DNA of 64,000 nucleotides from the NCBI RefSeq assembly GCF_003284585.1, contig NZ_QKRX01000004.1, positions 186,001-250,000 on the forward strand. The letters run 5' to 3'. The DNA is from Nitrincola tibetensis (GTDB lineage Bacteria; Pseudomonadota; Gammaproteobacteria; Pseudomonadales; Balneatricaceae). The notes beneath the pieces are model-generated. The model ran no database searches. It was not told where the DNA came from and worked only from the letters and a program-made list of their open reading frames with translations. This document shows positions 1 to 9,275 of this stretch, piece after piece; position 1 is the stretch's first letter; every line of letters begins with the position of its first letter. Position numbers and translations under genes: made by a program.

Positions 1-96
1 AACAAGCTGAATCTACACCTCAATTAGTGGTTATTACATCACAGCACCGATAGGCTTGCAAGTTTTGTTGACTAAAAAGAACCATCTCGGAAGCTA

Positions 97-135
97 AAAC
101 AAAAAAGCACCGCAACTAAAGTAGCTGCAGTGCTT
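97..135 (-). terminator. Rho-independent terminator of the porin gene
   Basis: Read on the minus strand, a 12-bp stem (arms at 107-118 and 122-133, two G-U wobbles, 3-nt loop) is followed by a run of six T residues. It lies about 40 bp past the porin stop codon. This is a classic intrinsic terminator in the right place and orientation. Confidence 0.85.
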
Positions 136-175
136 TATTCGCTTTCTTACTTGCCCTAGCGCCTAAGCGCTAAGA

Positions 176-1117
176 TTAGAAGTTAAGCTGATAGCCAACC
201 AAGAAAGTGTTCTTAGTGCTAGGGTCAGACTTGTAAGCTTTAGCGAAGCCCACAAACTCTGCGTAAACAGCCCCATTCCCCATAGTTTGGGCAGCACCTA
301 AAGTATAAGACTCTTTGCTTTCGTTTGCCTGTTTCTCTTTAGAGCGACCGTACACTCCGTATAAAGCTGTGTTTTCGATGTCGTACTGAGCTGACAGATT
401 CCAAGCTGTGGTTTTTTCATCTGCAGCTTTATCATTTTGGCGCGTATAGTTGGCACGCAAATCCAAGTTTTCAATGCCGTTAAAACCCGCTGCTAAGCCC
501 CACAGATTTTCATTAACAGCATAGGCATTCGCTGCTTTGGTATTTTTCATGTTACCGTAGCCAGCTGCAGCATATAGACCATTTGCGTCATACGCGACAC
601 CCAAGTTGTAAGCATCAACCTGACGATCTTTCTGTGGGCCTAGATCACCCGCAAATACCCCACCTGCCATAAACGTCACACCATTCATATCTGGAGAGAT
701 GTAGGCAATTGAGTTAGGCGCCAGATCGAAACCATCAACAGATTCAAGCGAGCCTTGATAAGTAATATCCGTGTAATCAGACACCATGGTAATGGTTGCG
801 TGATCAAACTTACCGCCAATGACAGTACCCCAAGAGCCAGTTGCACCTAAGTGAGCTTCACCTGAACCGCTAACCAATGCACCAGCGTTGACGTCCAGAT
901 CTTGTTCCCAGTAAAAGATACCTTTTGTATCTTCTAAACCTAGGTCAACTGTTCCCGTAACACCAATGGAACTACCGCCATCAGTCAATTCAGCTGAACG
1001 AGTCGCTTCTTTCTTCATTACAGCTTCAAACGTACCAAACAAGGTCGCATCCGCATGTGCGATTACAGGCGCAGCAACAACCGCTGCAACAGCCAAAGAC
1101 ATAATCGATTTTTTCAT
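176..1117 (-). CDS. Gram-negative trimeric porin (outer membrane)
   Basis: A 313-residue outer-membrane porin for passive diffusion of small solutes. Residues 1-22 form a Sec signal peptide ending in an AHA cleavage site. The mature part begins with a typical porin strand (ATLFGTFEA) and alternates short beta strands with Gly/Asn/Asp-rich turns. The protein ends in the aromatic QLNF signature recognised by the BAM complex. Length and layout fit the Gram-negative porin family (Porin_4/OmpC-like). It is a single gene with its own intrinsic terminator and a 245-bp AT-rich upstream gap. Substrate specificity cannot be read from the sequence. Confidence 0.9.
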   Translation of the reverse strand: MKKSIMSLAVAAVVAAPVIAHADATLFGTFEAVMKKEATRSAELTDGGSSIGVTGTVDLGLEDTKGIFYWEQDLDVNAGALVSGSGEAHLGATGSWGTVIGGKFDHATITMVSDYTDITYQGSLESVDGFDLAPNSIAYISPDMNGVTFMAGGVFAGDLGPQKDRQVDAYNLGVAYDANGLYAAAGYGNMKNTKAANAYAVNENLWGLAAGFNGIENLDLRANYTRQNDKAADEKTTAWNLSAQYDIENTALYGVYGRSKEKQANESKESYTLGAAQTMGNGAVYAEFVGFAKAYKSDPSTKNTFLVGYQLNF

Positions 1118-1362
1118 AGAGTTTCCCTCTTCACTTCAACATTCAACTACTAGTTATGTGTACATCAGGCTGAACTGACCTGTATTAAAGCCATTTTCAT
1201 CCTCACGAATACTACAACACAAACACACTCAACAAACAATAGAAAACAGTTATAGCCTCCTGCAATTTTATTTTAATTAAAAAACAAAAACAAAATAAAG
1301 CACCAAAAATAAGCAAAAATGAATATTTATCTTAAAACAACGCACCAAACAAGTGCGAAGAA

Positions 1363-4300
1363 TTAAATTTCCTCCAATATCTTTTTAAGCTTTTTTTCGG
1401 AAACTGTTTGCTTTGTACCTAATTGCTGAGCAAATAGAGACACTCGATACTCCTCAATCAGCCAGCAATATGTCTCCAACCCTGCAGAAACTGTGCCCAA
1501 ATCGTAATTTTTCTCATACTTTTTCTGCCAGAGTTTCCAGAAGTTTGTTAATTGCTCAGACCATAGATTTTGCTGCCGTAATTCCCTTGTAAACTTCTCA
1601 AGCCTTAACTCAATAGCCTTACTGTATCTAGGATAATACTCTAAATAAACTCTAGGAACTTTAGTCAAAAAACATTTATAGAATAAATGACTCAGCTGCT
1701 GCTTAATATCATTTAAAACAATAATTGTATCCAGCCCAACCTTTCCATTCAAAACTTTATTGATACGGTGATATGCGGTCATTAAATCATACACTTGCTG
1801 ACTTAATTCTATTGCACACTGGCTGATATTAGCCTTAACCTTTTGAACACTTTCCAAGAACTCTGTTTGAGTGCGTGGAATAGGGTCAGAACACCCCTCT
1901 ATGTTCAGCCCTGCTGTCTTCATCACGGCCGATAAGAGAATTTCATCTTCAAGCGTTTTAACGTCCCACATCTTATTGCTTAACAAAACTGATTCGTTAA
2001 TTTTCAACAGATTTCGCTTTATCGATTTCACATCATCCCGCAGCATCAACACATAAAGCCTAGCCATCCCTCTTACCGTGACCTGCTGTGATTCTGATAA
2101 ACGACTCAATAACACTAAATCCACATGACTTCCTTGATCCACTAGGGCAGGATACGCATCCACCTTCAAGCCATGTCCTTGGTCAATTAATATTGATTCG
2201 GGTAAATCACCAAAACTCCATGAAGTCAGTTCTTTCTTACCCCAAGCTTGCGCAGGACGAGCTTCTTGTAAGGCAGCATCCGCTAAATGACTTAACTGTG
2301 AATGCAGTTTTTGCCAGCTCCGCCCGACACCTAATACCTGCGCAGCTTCACCCAAGACACGCAAACGCATCTGATGATGCGCATCTAACTCCACCTCTTT
2401 AAACACCTTAGGATCAAGACGAACGCCCGTCATACGAAGCAAACGATGCGCTAACTGCTCGTATAAATTACCAACGCCAAATTCGCAGGCATCGCAGAAG
2501 GCCTGAACATAATCAGGAACAGGAACAAAGTTCTTACGCAGCGCTTTAGGCAATCCTTTAAGTAAGGCAGTTACTTTATCCGCCAGCATACCCGGCACCA
2601 ACCAATCTAAACGCTCTAGTGGTAAGGTTTTAAGCAGCCCCAAGGGAACGTCTAAGGTCACACCGTCATCATCTGAGGATGGATCAAAGTGATATGTCAG
2701 CTTCAAAGGCATCGCGTTAACAAATAATTTATCAGGATACTCTGCATGCGTAATATGATCGGCAGAGCGCTGCAATATGTCGTCTTCTGTCATAAAGAGC
2801 GCTTTCGGATCAGTCTTTTCAACCTGACGACGCCAATGTTCAAATCCCTTACCACTAACAACGTGATCGCCTTTAAGCCGTGCAAAGCGTGCTTTATAGA
2901 ATTCTGTTAACCGCTCCTCGTCAACCAACAAATCTCGACGCCGCGACTTAGCTTCGAGTGTTTCGACACTGGCTAATAAGGCACGGTTGTGATGGAAAAA
3001 TGGGGCTTGTGTCCGATACTCGCCCTCAACCAGTGCCTGGCGAATGAAAATATCATGGCTGACACTGGGATCAATAGAGCCATAATGCACACGCCTCTTT
3101 GGAACAATAATCAGTCCATAAAGTGTCACTTGTTCAATTGCAACGACTTGAGCGCGCTTCTGCTCCCAGTGGGGCTCCATCCAAGTGCGCTTCACAAGAT
3201 GCGATGCAGGCTCCTCGATCCATTCAGGCTCAATTTTTGCAACGTAATGTGCAAAAAGTTTGCTGGTTTCCAGCAATTCGGCACACATAATCCACTTAGG
3301 ATTCTTTTTGAAAATGCCAGATCCAGGAAAGATATAAAAACGACGATTGCGAGCACCTAGATATTCACCCTTCTCTTGCTTAAAGCCAATATGACTGAGT
3401 AGTCCAGTCAACAGCGCTTTATGAATCGATGCATAATCAGCATCATCTTTGTTCTCGACAAAACCTAACTCTTTAGCACTTAAGTGAAGCTGGCGATGCA
3501 AGTCTCGCCATTCCCTCATCCGCACCCACGAAATAAAATGCGTTTGGCACCATTTTTTTAATTGCTGACTACTCAACTCAATGCGCTGCAACTCATAGGC
3601 TTTCCAAAGATTAAGCAGCGTAATAAAGTCTGAATCGTCATCTAGATAGGCTTGATGCTTTTCATCGGCGGCTTGACGTTTATCATGCGGGCGCTCACGT
3701 GGATCTTGTACACTCAGCGCACTGGCAATAACCAAAACCTCCGTAAGAGAACCTAAGCGATTTGCTGCGACCAACATCCGTGCAATTCTTGGATCAACAG
3801 GTAAACGCGCTAAATCACGACCTAAAGGTGTTAACTGTCGCTTGGGAGTAACGGCACCTAGCTCTTCTAAAAGCTTAAAGCCATCATTAATAAACCGACT
3901 GTCCGGCGGGTCTACAAACGGAAAGCGAGCAATATCGCCCAAGCCTAATTGGAGCATATTGAGAATAACGGCGGCTAAATTCGTGCGCTGTATTTCAGCA
4001 TCGGTGAACGCAGGGCGTTGTAAAAAATCGTCTTCAGAATAAAGGCGAATACAAGTTCCAGGTGCTACACGCCCACAGCGCCCTGCTCGTTGATTTGCAC
4101 TTGCCTGAGACACGGCTTCAATGGGCAATCGCTGCACTTTAGAGCGATAACTGTACCGAGATATACGTGCCAAGCCTGGATCAATTACGTAGCGTATGCC
4201 TGGAACGGTTAGGGAGGTTTCGGCGACATTAGTCGCCAATACAATTCTACGCCCTGCTTTTCTAACGTCGCCAAATACCCGATTTTGCTCAGCTAAAGAC

Positions 4301-5136
4301 AAACGCGCATAAAGCGGAATAACCTCAGTATCGCGCAACTGTGCCTTACGTAAGGTTTCTGCCGTCTCTCGGATATCGCGCTCGCCTGGTAAAAACACCA
4401 GTATATCACCAGGCCCCGCCTCTCTTGCTTGACGATCAATGTGAACAAGCTCATCAACGGCCTGTAGAATGCCTGCCTGCAGGTCTTGCGCTTTATCATC
4501 CTCAACCTCTAGCTCATGCAGAGGGCGGTAAAGAAGCGTAACAGGATAGGTGCGACCAGACACTTCAATAATGGGAGCTTTTAAGAAATGATCAGAAAAG
4601 CGCTGAAGGTCTATAGTCGCTGACGTGATAATCAGTTTAAGATCAGGCCTTTTGGGCAAAAGTTGCTTAAGATATCCTAGTAAAAAGTCGATGTTTAAGC
4701 TGCGCTCGTGCGCTTCATCAATGATAATAACTGAATAGCGGCGCAACAACTTATCACGTTGCGTTTCCGCCAATAAAATACCATCCGTCATAAGCTTAAT
4801 ATGGGACTGCTCTGATACTTGATCATGAAAGCGGACTTGGTAGCCCACTCCCAGCCCCAACTCAGTTTTGAGCTCTTGCGCGATTCTCGCGGCCACCGTC
4901 CGAGCCGCTAAACGACGCGGCTGCGTGTGTCCAATCAATCCCTTGTCTGATAGACCCAACTCTAAACAAATCTTTGGCAGCTGCGTGGTTTTACCTGAAC
5001 CCGTTTCACCTGCAACAATAATGACTTGATGGCGCTGGAGGGCATCCGCAATCTCTTGCCTACGTGCACTGACAGGCAAGTCTGGATAGTCAATGGAGGT
5101 ATTCCAAGGTTGTCGATGGTTAGCTGTGTTATTCAA
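1363..5136 (-). CDS. hrpA: ATP-dependent RNA helicase HrpA (DEAH box)
   Basis: A 1257-residue DEAH-box RNA helicase. Walker A (GETGSGKTTQ) is near residue 43, DEAH near 140, SAT near 172 and the motif VI segment QRAGRCGR near 350. These are followed by the HA2, OB-fold and long DUF3418 C-terminal regions typical of HrpA, and the length is close to the E. coli protein. In E. coli HrpA acts in ribosome-associated RNA metabolism. The N terminus lacks about 60-70 residues that precede the helicase core in E. coli. The start appears to be TTG with a GAAGG about 9 nt upstream, so the exact start is uncertain. It is transcribed divergently from speA. Confidence 0.93.
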   Translation of the reverse strand: MNNTANHRQPWNTSIDYPDLPVSARRQEIADALQRHQVIIVAGETGSGKTTQLPKICLELGLSDKGLIGHTQPRRLAARTVAARIAQELKTELGLGVGYQVRFHDQVSEQSHIKLMTDGILLAETQRDKLLRRYSVIIIDEAHERSLNIDFLLGYLKQLLPKRPDLKLIITSATIDLQRFSDHFLKAPIIEVSGRTYPVTLLYRPLHELEVEDDKAQDLQAGILQAVDELVHIDRQAREAGPGDILVFLPGERDIRETAETLRKAQLRDTEVIPLYARLSLAEQNRVFGDVRKAGRRIVLATNVAETSLTVPGIRYVIDPGLARISRYSYRSKVQRLPIEAVSQASANQRAGRCGRVAPGTCIRLYSEDDFLQRPAFTDAEIQRTNLAAVILNMLQLGLGDIARFPFVDPPDSRFINDGFKLLEELGAVTPKRQLTPLGRDLARLPVDPRIARMLVAANRLGSLTEVLVIASALSVQDPRERPHDKRQAADEKHQAYLDDDSDFITLLNLWKAYELQRIELSSQQLKKWCQTHFISWVRMREWRDLHRQLHLSAKELGFVENKDDADYASIHKALLTGLLSHIGFKQEKGEYLGARNRRFYIFPGSGIFKKNPKWIMCAELLETSKLFAHYVAKIEPEWIEEPASHLVKRTWMEPHWEQKRAQVVAIEQVTLYGLIIVPKRRVHYGSIDPSVSHDIFIRQALVEGEYRTQAPFFHHNRALLASVETLEAKSRRRDLLVDEERLTEFYKARFARLKGDHVVSGKGFEHWRRQVEKTDPKALFMTEDDILQRSADHITHAEYPDKLFVNAMPLKLTYHFDPSSDDDGVTLDVPLGLLKTLPLERLDWLVPGMLADKVTALLKGLPKALRKNFVPVPDYVQAFCDACEFGVGNLYEQLAHRLLRMTGVRLDPKVFKEVELDAHHQMRLRVLGEAAQVLGVGRSWQKLHSQLSHLADAALQEARPAQAWGKKELTSWSFGDLPESILIDQGHGLKVDAYPALVDQGSHVDLVLLSRLSESQQVTVRGMARLYVLMLRDDVKSIKRNLLKINESVLLSNKMWDVKTLEDEILLSAVMKTAGLNIEGCSDPIPRTQTEFLESVQKVKANISQCAIELSQQVYDLMTAYHRINKVLNGKVGLDTIIVLNDIKQQLSHLFYKCFLTKVPRVYLEYYPRYSKAIELRLEKFTRELRQQNLWSEQLTNFWKLWQKKYEKNYDLGTVSAGLETYCWLIEEYRVSLFAQQLGTKQTVSEKKLKKILEEI

Positions 5137-5225
5137 GCCGCTCTGCCTTCAAAACATTCAAATAGGGCATTATACGAAATTTATGGCTAGAATGATGATA
5201 TTGTCGAATTAACTGGAGAATAGAC

Positions 5226-7130
5226 GTGAGTTCTTGGAGCGCAAACGAAAGCCTTAGTCTTTATAACGTCAAACGCTGGGGAGCCGGTTATTTCAGTATT
5301 GCAGAAAATGGCGATGTTACCGTTCTAGACCCCTCTACAGGTGCTGAAGTTAGCTTTGCTCATATCCGCGAAATTACACATGAAAAAGGCTTAGAACTGC
5401 CCATCTTGATACGTTTTCCACATATTTTGAAAGATCGTGTCGCTCAATTGGTAAGCAGTTTTGCGAGAGCCATTGAGTATGAAGACTACCAGGGTCAATT
5501 TACCTGCGTTTACCCCATTAAAGTGAACCAACAACGAGAAGTGGTCGAAGGCATCATTGCCGGGCAACGACAAGCACTAAAGGGCTACACGGGGCTTGAA
5601 GCTGGCAGCAAACCTGAATTACTGGCCGTTCTAGCACTTGCTGAACCCGGGTACTCAACAATTGTGTGCAATGGTTATAAAGATGAAGACTATATTCGTC
5701 TTGCGTTGATGGGGGAAAAGCTTGGTCATAAAGTCTATATCGTCCTCGAAAAAGCGAGCGAGTTAAACGATGTTCTAACCATCGCTAAAGAGCTGGAAGT
5801 TTCGCCTAGAATTGGGGTGCGCGCACGCTTAGCAACCGTCGGAAAAGGTAACTGGCAAGACAGCGGTGGTTTGAAATCGAAATTTGGCTTATCCGCAAGC
5901 GAAATTTTAAAAACGATTGATATTCTAAAAGATAACCAGCAAACCCAAGCCTTTCAACTGTTGCATTTTCATTTAGGCAGCCAGATCGCCAATATTCAAG
6001 ATATCCAAGTCGGTCTAAGAGAAGCCGCTTGCTTCTATGCCCAATTGCGCTTGATGGGGCTTCCGGTTGAAGTGGCTGACGTTGGTGGTGGTCTCGGAAT
6101 TGATTACGAGGGGACGGCTTCGCGCAGCATTTGCTCTATGAACTACACGCTAGACGAGTATGCCAAGCGCGTAGTTCAGGCCTTTAAAGAAGTCTCTATG
6201 GAGCATGGCTTACCACAACCGGATATTTTTAGTGAATCAGGCAGAGCGGTCACTGCTCATCATGCCGTGCTAGTGACAAATGTTATCGGTATCGAATGCC
6301 AAGAGGTTAACTCGATTGAGACTCCAAGTGCTGAATGCCACCCTTTACTTACGCGTATCAACCAAAACTATCTCGATGCGATAGATCGTGAGCGAAGTTT
6401 AAGTGAGATTTATCATGATCTTATCTCCTACAACCAGGATTTAAACCAAGCCTTTACTCATGGAGATCTTAGTCTTCAAGACCGGGCGAAGGGTGAGCAG
6501 ATCCTGAAGGCCACAGCCCTGTATCTCATGAAAACACTCAATCCTTCACGTCGTCCTCATCGTGAAATTTTGGATGAGCTCAATGAGCAGATGGCAGATA
6601 AGCTCTTCGCCAACTTTTCTCTTTTTCAGTCGCTACCTGATGTATGGGGAATTGGCCAAGTCTTCCCGATTTTACCTCTGAGAGACTTAGACAAAGCGCC
6701 CTCTAGACGCGGAGTCATTCGAGATATCACCTGCGATTCTGATGGTCGTATCGACCATTATGTCGATGGAGAAGGGCTGGAAACAACCCTGCCTTATCCG
6801 CCAATGGAAGTGGCCAACGCCCTACTCGGCTTTTTCCTCGTCGGTGCCTATCAGGAAATTCTGGGTGACCTTCACAATCTCTTTGGGGATACCGATGCGG
6901 CAAACATCATTTTTGATGAAGAAGGGAATGCCCGAGTCAGCGTGAGCCAACGGGGTGACACGCTTGCTAAAGTTCTGCAATACGTAAACTTTGACCCACA
7001 ACGCCTATTGTCAGCCTTAAGCCAACAAGTCACGCAAGCCCAACTTGGACAAGAAACCAAAACCGAATTTCTACAATGGCTTCAGCGCAGCCTAGAAGAT
7101 ACGACCTATTTGGATCAGCCTAAGATTTAG
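5226..7130 (+). CDS. speA: Biosynthetic arginine decarboxylase SpeA
   Basis: A PLP-dependent decarboxylase that converts arginine to agmatine, the first step of putrescine synthesis by the agmatine route. The PLP-lysine motif (VYPIKVNQQ) is near residue 97, HLGSQI near 250, the phosphate-binding glycine loop VGGGLGIDY near 285 and ESGRA near 338. At 634 residues it matches the SpeA family. The GTG start is supported by a GGAG about 8 nt upstream. No agmatinase (speB) is adjacent. A spermidine synthase-like gene lies 55 kb away in the same window. The gap to the convergent chemoreceptor gene holds a hairpin. Confidence 0.95.
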   Translation: MSSWSANESLSLYNVKRWGAGYFSIAENGDVTVLDPSTGAEVSFAHIREITHEKGLELPILIRFPHILKDRVAQLVSSFARAIEYEDYQGQFTCVYPIKVNQQREVVEGIIAGQRQALKGYTGLEAGSKPELLAVLALAEPGYSTIVCNGYKDEDYIRLALMGEKLGHKVYIVLEKASELNDVLTIAKELEVSPRIGVRARLATVGKGNWQDSGGLKSKFGLSASEILKTIDILKDNQQTQAFQLLHFHLGSQIANIQDIQVGLREAACFYAQLRLMGLPVEVADVGGGLGIDYEGTASRSICSMNYTLDEYAKRVVQAFKEVSMEHGLPQPDIFSESGRAVTAHHAVLVTNVIGIECQEVNSIETPSAECHPLLTRINQNYLDAIDRERSLSEIYHDLISYNQDLNQAFTHGDLSLQDRAKGEQILKATALYLMKTLNPSRRPHREILDELNEQMADKLFANFSLFQSLPDVWGIGQVFPILPLRDLDKAPSRRGVIRDITCDSDGRIDHYVDGEGLETTLPYPPMEVANALLGFFLVGAYQEILGDLHNLFGDTDAANIIFDEEGNARVSVSQRGDTLAKVLQYVNFDPQRLLSALSQQVTQAQLGQETKTEFLQWLQRSLEDTTYLDQPKI

Positions 7131-7147
7131 GCGCTTTCATGTTGTGA

Positions 7148-7179
7148 GCAGACACGGTTCTAAGATAAGCCGTGTCTGC
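7148..7179. terminator. Hairpin between convergent speA and chemoreceptor genes
   Basis: A perfect 10-bp inverted repeat (GCAGACACGG and its complement) with a 12-nt loop, placed between the two convergent stop codons. It lacks a clear T-run on either side, so it may be a weak bidirectional terminator or a 3'-end stabilising hairpin. Confidence 0.5.
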
Positions 7180-7193
7180 CGTTAACAACTTAA

Positions 7194-9272
7194 TTAAACT
7201 TTAAAACGTTTCAGACGTGCATCAATCTCTGACGCAGATCCTGCCACCTCAGCTCCCAAACTCTGAACCTGAGTTGCGGTATCCGTTAAGTGTGCGGCTG
7301 CATCACCAATCTGGGTAATGTTTTTAGTGATTTCTTCATTCACCATGCTCTGCTCTTCTGCGGCCGTTGCCACTTGAGTGGAGTTGTCGGAAATCGCATG
7401 GATACGCCCAGCTGCAGCCTCAAGCGCTTGCAAACTGCGCTGACTCTCCTCTACTGTAGTCTGGATTGATCCTAAACATCCTTTCATTTGGTCGACACTT
7501 AAGTTGACATCGTGCTTTAAAGATCCAATCAGTGCTTCAATTTCCTCAGTCGCGGTTTGAGTTCTTCCCGCTAGACTTCGTACTTCATCTGCTACAACAG
7601 CAAAACCACGTCCCTGCTCACCCGCCCGGGCCGCTTCAATTGCCGCATTCAATGCCAGTAAGTTCGTTTGCTCAGCGATGCCTCGAATCGTCGATACGAT
7701 GGTTGTGATCTCGTCACTGCGCTTTTCGACTGCCGTTACCGCCCCTGCGGCTTGCTCAATAGAATTGGATACACGCTCAATATCGGCAACGGTTTTGGAT
7801 AAATTCTCACGAGAATTTTTAACATCCTGGTTGGCAGAGTTTGAGTCCTGAGCTGTCGCTGCTGCCAACTGCGCGACCTGTGTTGCTGTCGCAGCCATTT
7901 CATTTGCGGCGGCAGCAACTGAGTCCAACTGACGATTTTGATCACTTGTCGCCTGACGTGTTTCAGTTGCGGTATCGGACAAGGAACCCGCGCTGCCTTT
8001 TAGGTCGGCCGAGAGTCGAATCAACTCTTGAATCAATACACGAATTTTGGCCGTAAATTGATTAAAGCCATCAGCCACATTGGCCAGTTCGGCATGAGAG
8101 GCCGCTTCCAAACGTCGTGTCAAGTCACCTTCAGCACCCGCTAACTCACGCATACGCAGCCCTAACTCGGTGAGTGGACGTGTAATGCTTTTAACGAAGA
8201 ACATCACAATAATCAACGTCACCAAAAGCACGATCAGCGCTGTTACCATCAAGTTAACACGCACACTGGCTTCATTGTTTTCGAGTTGATCTCTTAACTG
8301 CGACACTTGCTCAAAGGCAACTGTTTCAGGAATATCAACAACAAGAGACCAGTTGGCATTCGCAATTTGAATCTGACTTTTAGTTAAAATACTATTTTGA
8401 CTCACTCCTCTTCCGTCTAAACGATCTAGCAACTCAGAGTTGACACTGCGTAGGGGTAAGCCTAAGGACTCAGGGAACTGACTTGAAGCGATAATACGCT
8501 GGTCATTACTCAATAAAATAACAGATGCCGCTCCCTTATACAGGGATTGTGATAATTTTTGTATCTTCTCTTGAAGCACAGGCAAGTTAATATCCACGCC
8601 TGTAACACCCACAGCTTTACCGGATTTTAGAACTGGATAGGTTAAAGACGTCATTAAAATAGAACGACCCGACTCTATTTCATATAGATATGGCTCGGTA
8701 ATGCACGCACGACCAGTTTCAAGCGGGCATAAATACCATTCGGCAGCACGGTTGCCATACTCATCCAAAGTCGCATCGTATTTGACATCGTAATCGACAG
8801 GATAAGATACTAAAGCGCCCTCTTCTCTGACCCAGTATATGTCCAATGTTCCTGTCATGTTTGTAGATGACTGATATTGACTGTCGAAACGATCATAGCC
8901 GTTTGGCTCAAACTGAGCATAAGCTGAACTCACTGCTTTGTTTGCTTGTAAAGCAGACTGCACCATTACTGAAGCCTGCTCGCGAGTGAGCTGTGTTTCA
9001 TCACCTGCGGCAGTATTAAAAACAGACGCTAATACCTCGGGCGTGCTCATTCCTTGATTTAATAACTGAGTGATATCATCCGTCAGTAACTGTGAGGCAA
9101 GTCGAACTTCCTCATGAACACTTCGTGTGACTATATCTTCTGTCAAATTTAAGGTTTGTACAGCAGATTGATTGAGCTGATACAGCGCTAGCACAATAAC
9201 TAAGGCTAGTGATCCCGAGATCAAAAGACCCGCTCCCACTAACAATTTGATCTTTAGGGATAACATTCTCAT
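7194..9272 (-). CDS. Methyl-accepting chemotaxis protein with dCache sensor
   Basis: An inner-membrane chemoreceptor of about 692 residues. TM1 lies at about 9-30, a periplasmic Cache domain at 35-330, TM2 at 336-357, then HAMP and a long cytoplasmic signalling helix bundle. The conserved CheA/CheW hairpin tip ([18 protein letters not shown]) is near 580. The Cache domain carries an AEWYLCP motif and a second downstream Cys, both shared with the kinase encoded just upstream. It is the last gene of a three-gene minus-strand operon, starting a few bases after the kinase stop. The ATG at 9272 is preferred over an in-frame TTG one codon earlier. The ligand is unknown. Confidence 0.92.
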   Translation of the reverse strand: MRMLSLKIKLLVGAGLLISGSLALVIVLALYQLNQSAVQTLNLTEDIVTRSVHEEVRLASQLLTDDITQLLNQGMSTPEVLASVFNTAAGDETQLTREQASVMVQSALQANKAVSSAYAQFEPNGYDRFDSQYQSSTNMTGTLDIYWVREEGALVSYPVDYDVKYDATLDEYGNRAAEWYLCPLETGRACITEPYLYEIESGRSILMTSLTYPVLKSGKAVGVTGVDINLPVLQEKIQKLSQSLYKGAASVILLSNDQRIIASSQFPESLGLPLRSVNSELLDRLDGRGVSQNSILTKSQIQIANANWSLVVDIPETVAFEQVSQLRDQLENNEASVRVNLMVTALIVLLVTLIIVMFFVKSITRPLTELGLRMRELAGAEGDLTRRLEAASHAELANVADGFNQFTAKIRVLIQELIRLSADLKGSAGSLSDTATETRQATSDQNRQLDSVAAAANEMAATATQVAQLAAATAQDSNSANQDVKNSRENLSKTVADIERVSNSIEQAAGAVTAVEKRSDEITTIVSTIRGIAEQTNLLALNAAIEAARAGEQGRGFAVVADEVRSLAGRTQTATEEIEALIGSLKHDVNLSVDQMKGCLGSIQTTVEESQRSLQALEAAAGRIHAISDNSTQVATAAEEQSMVNEEITKNITQIGDAAAHLTDTATQVQSLGAEVAGSASEIDARLKRFKV

Positions 9273-9275
9273 CAA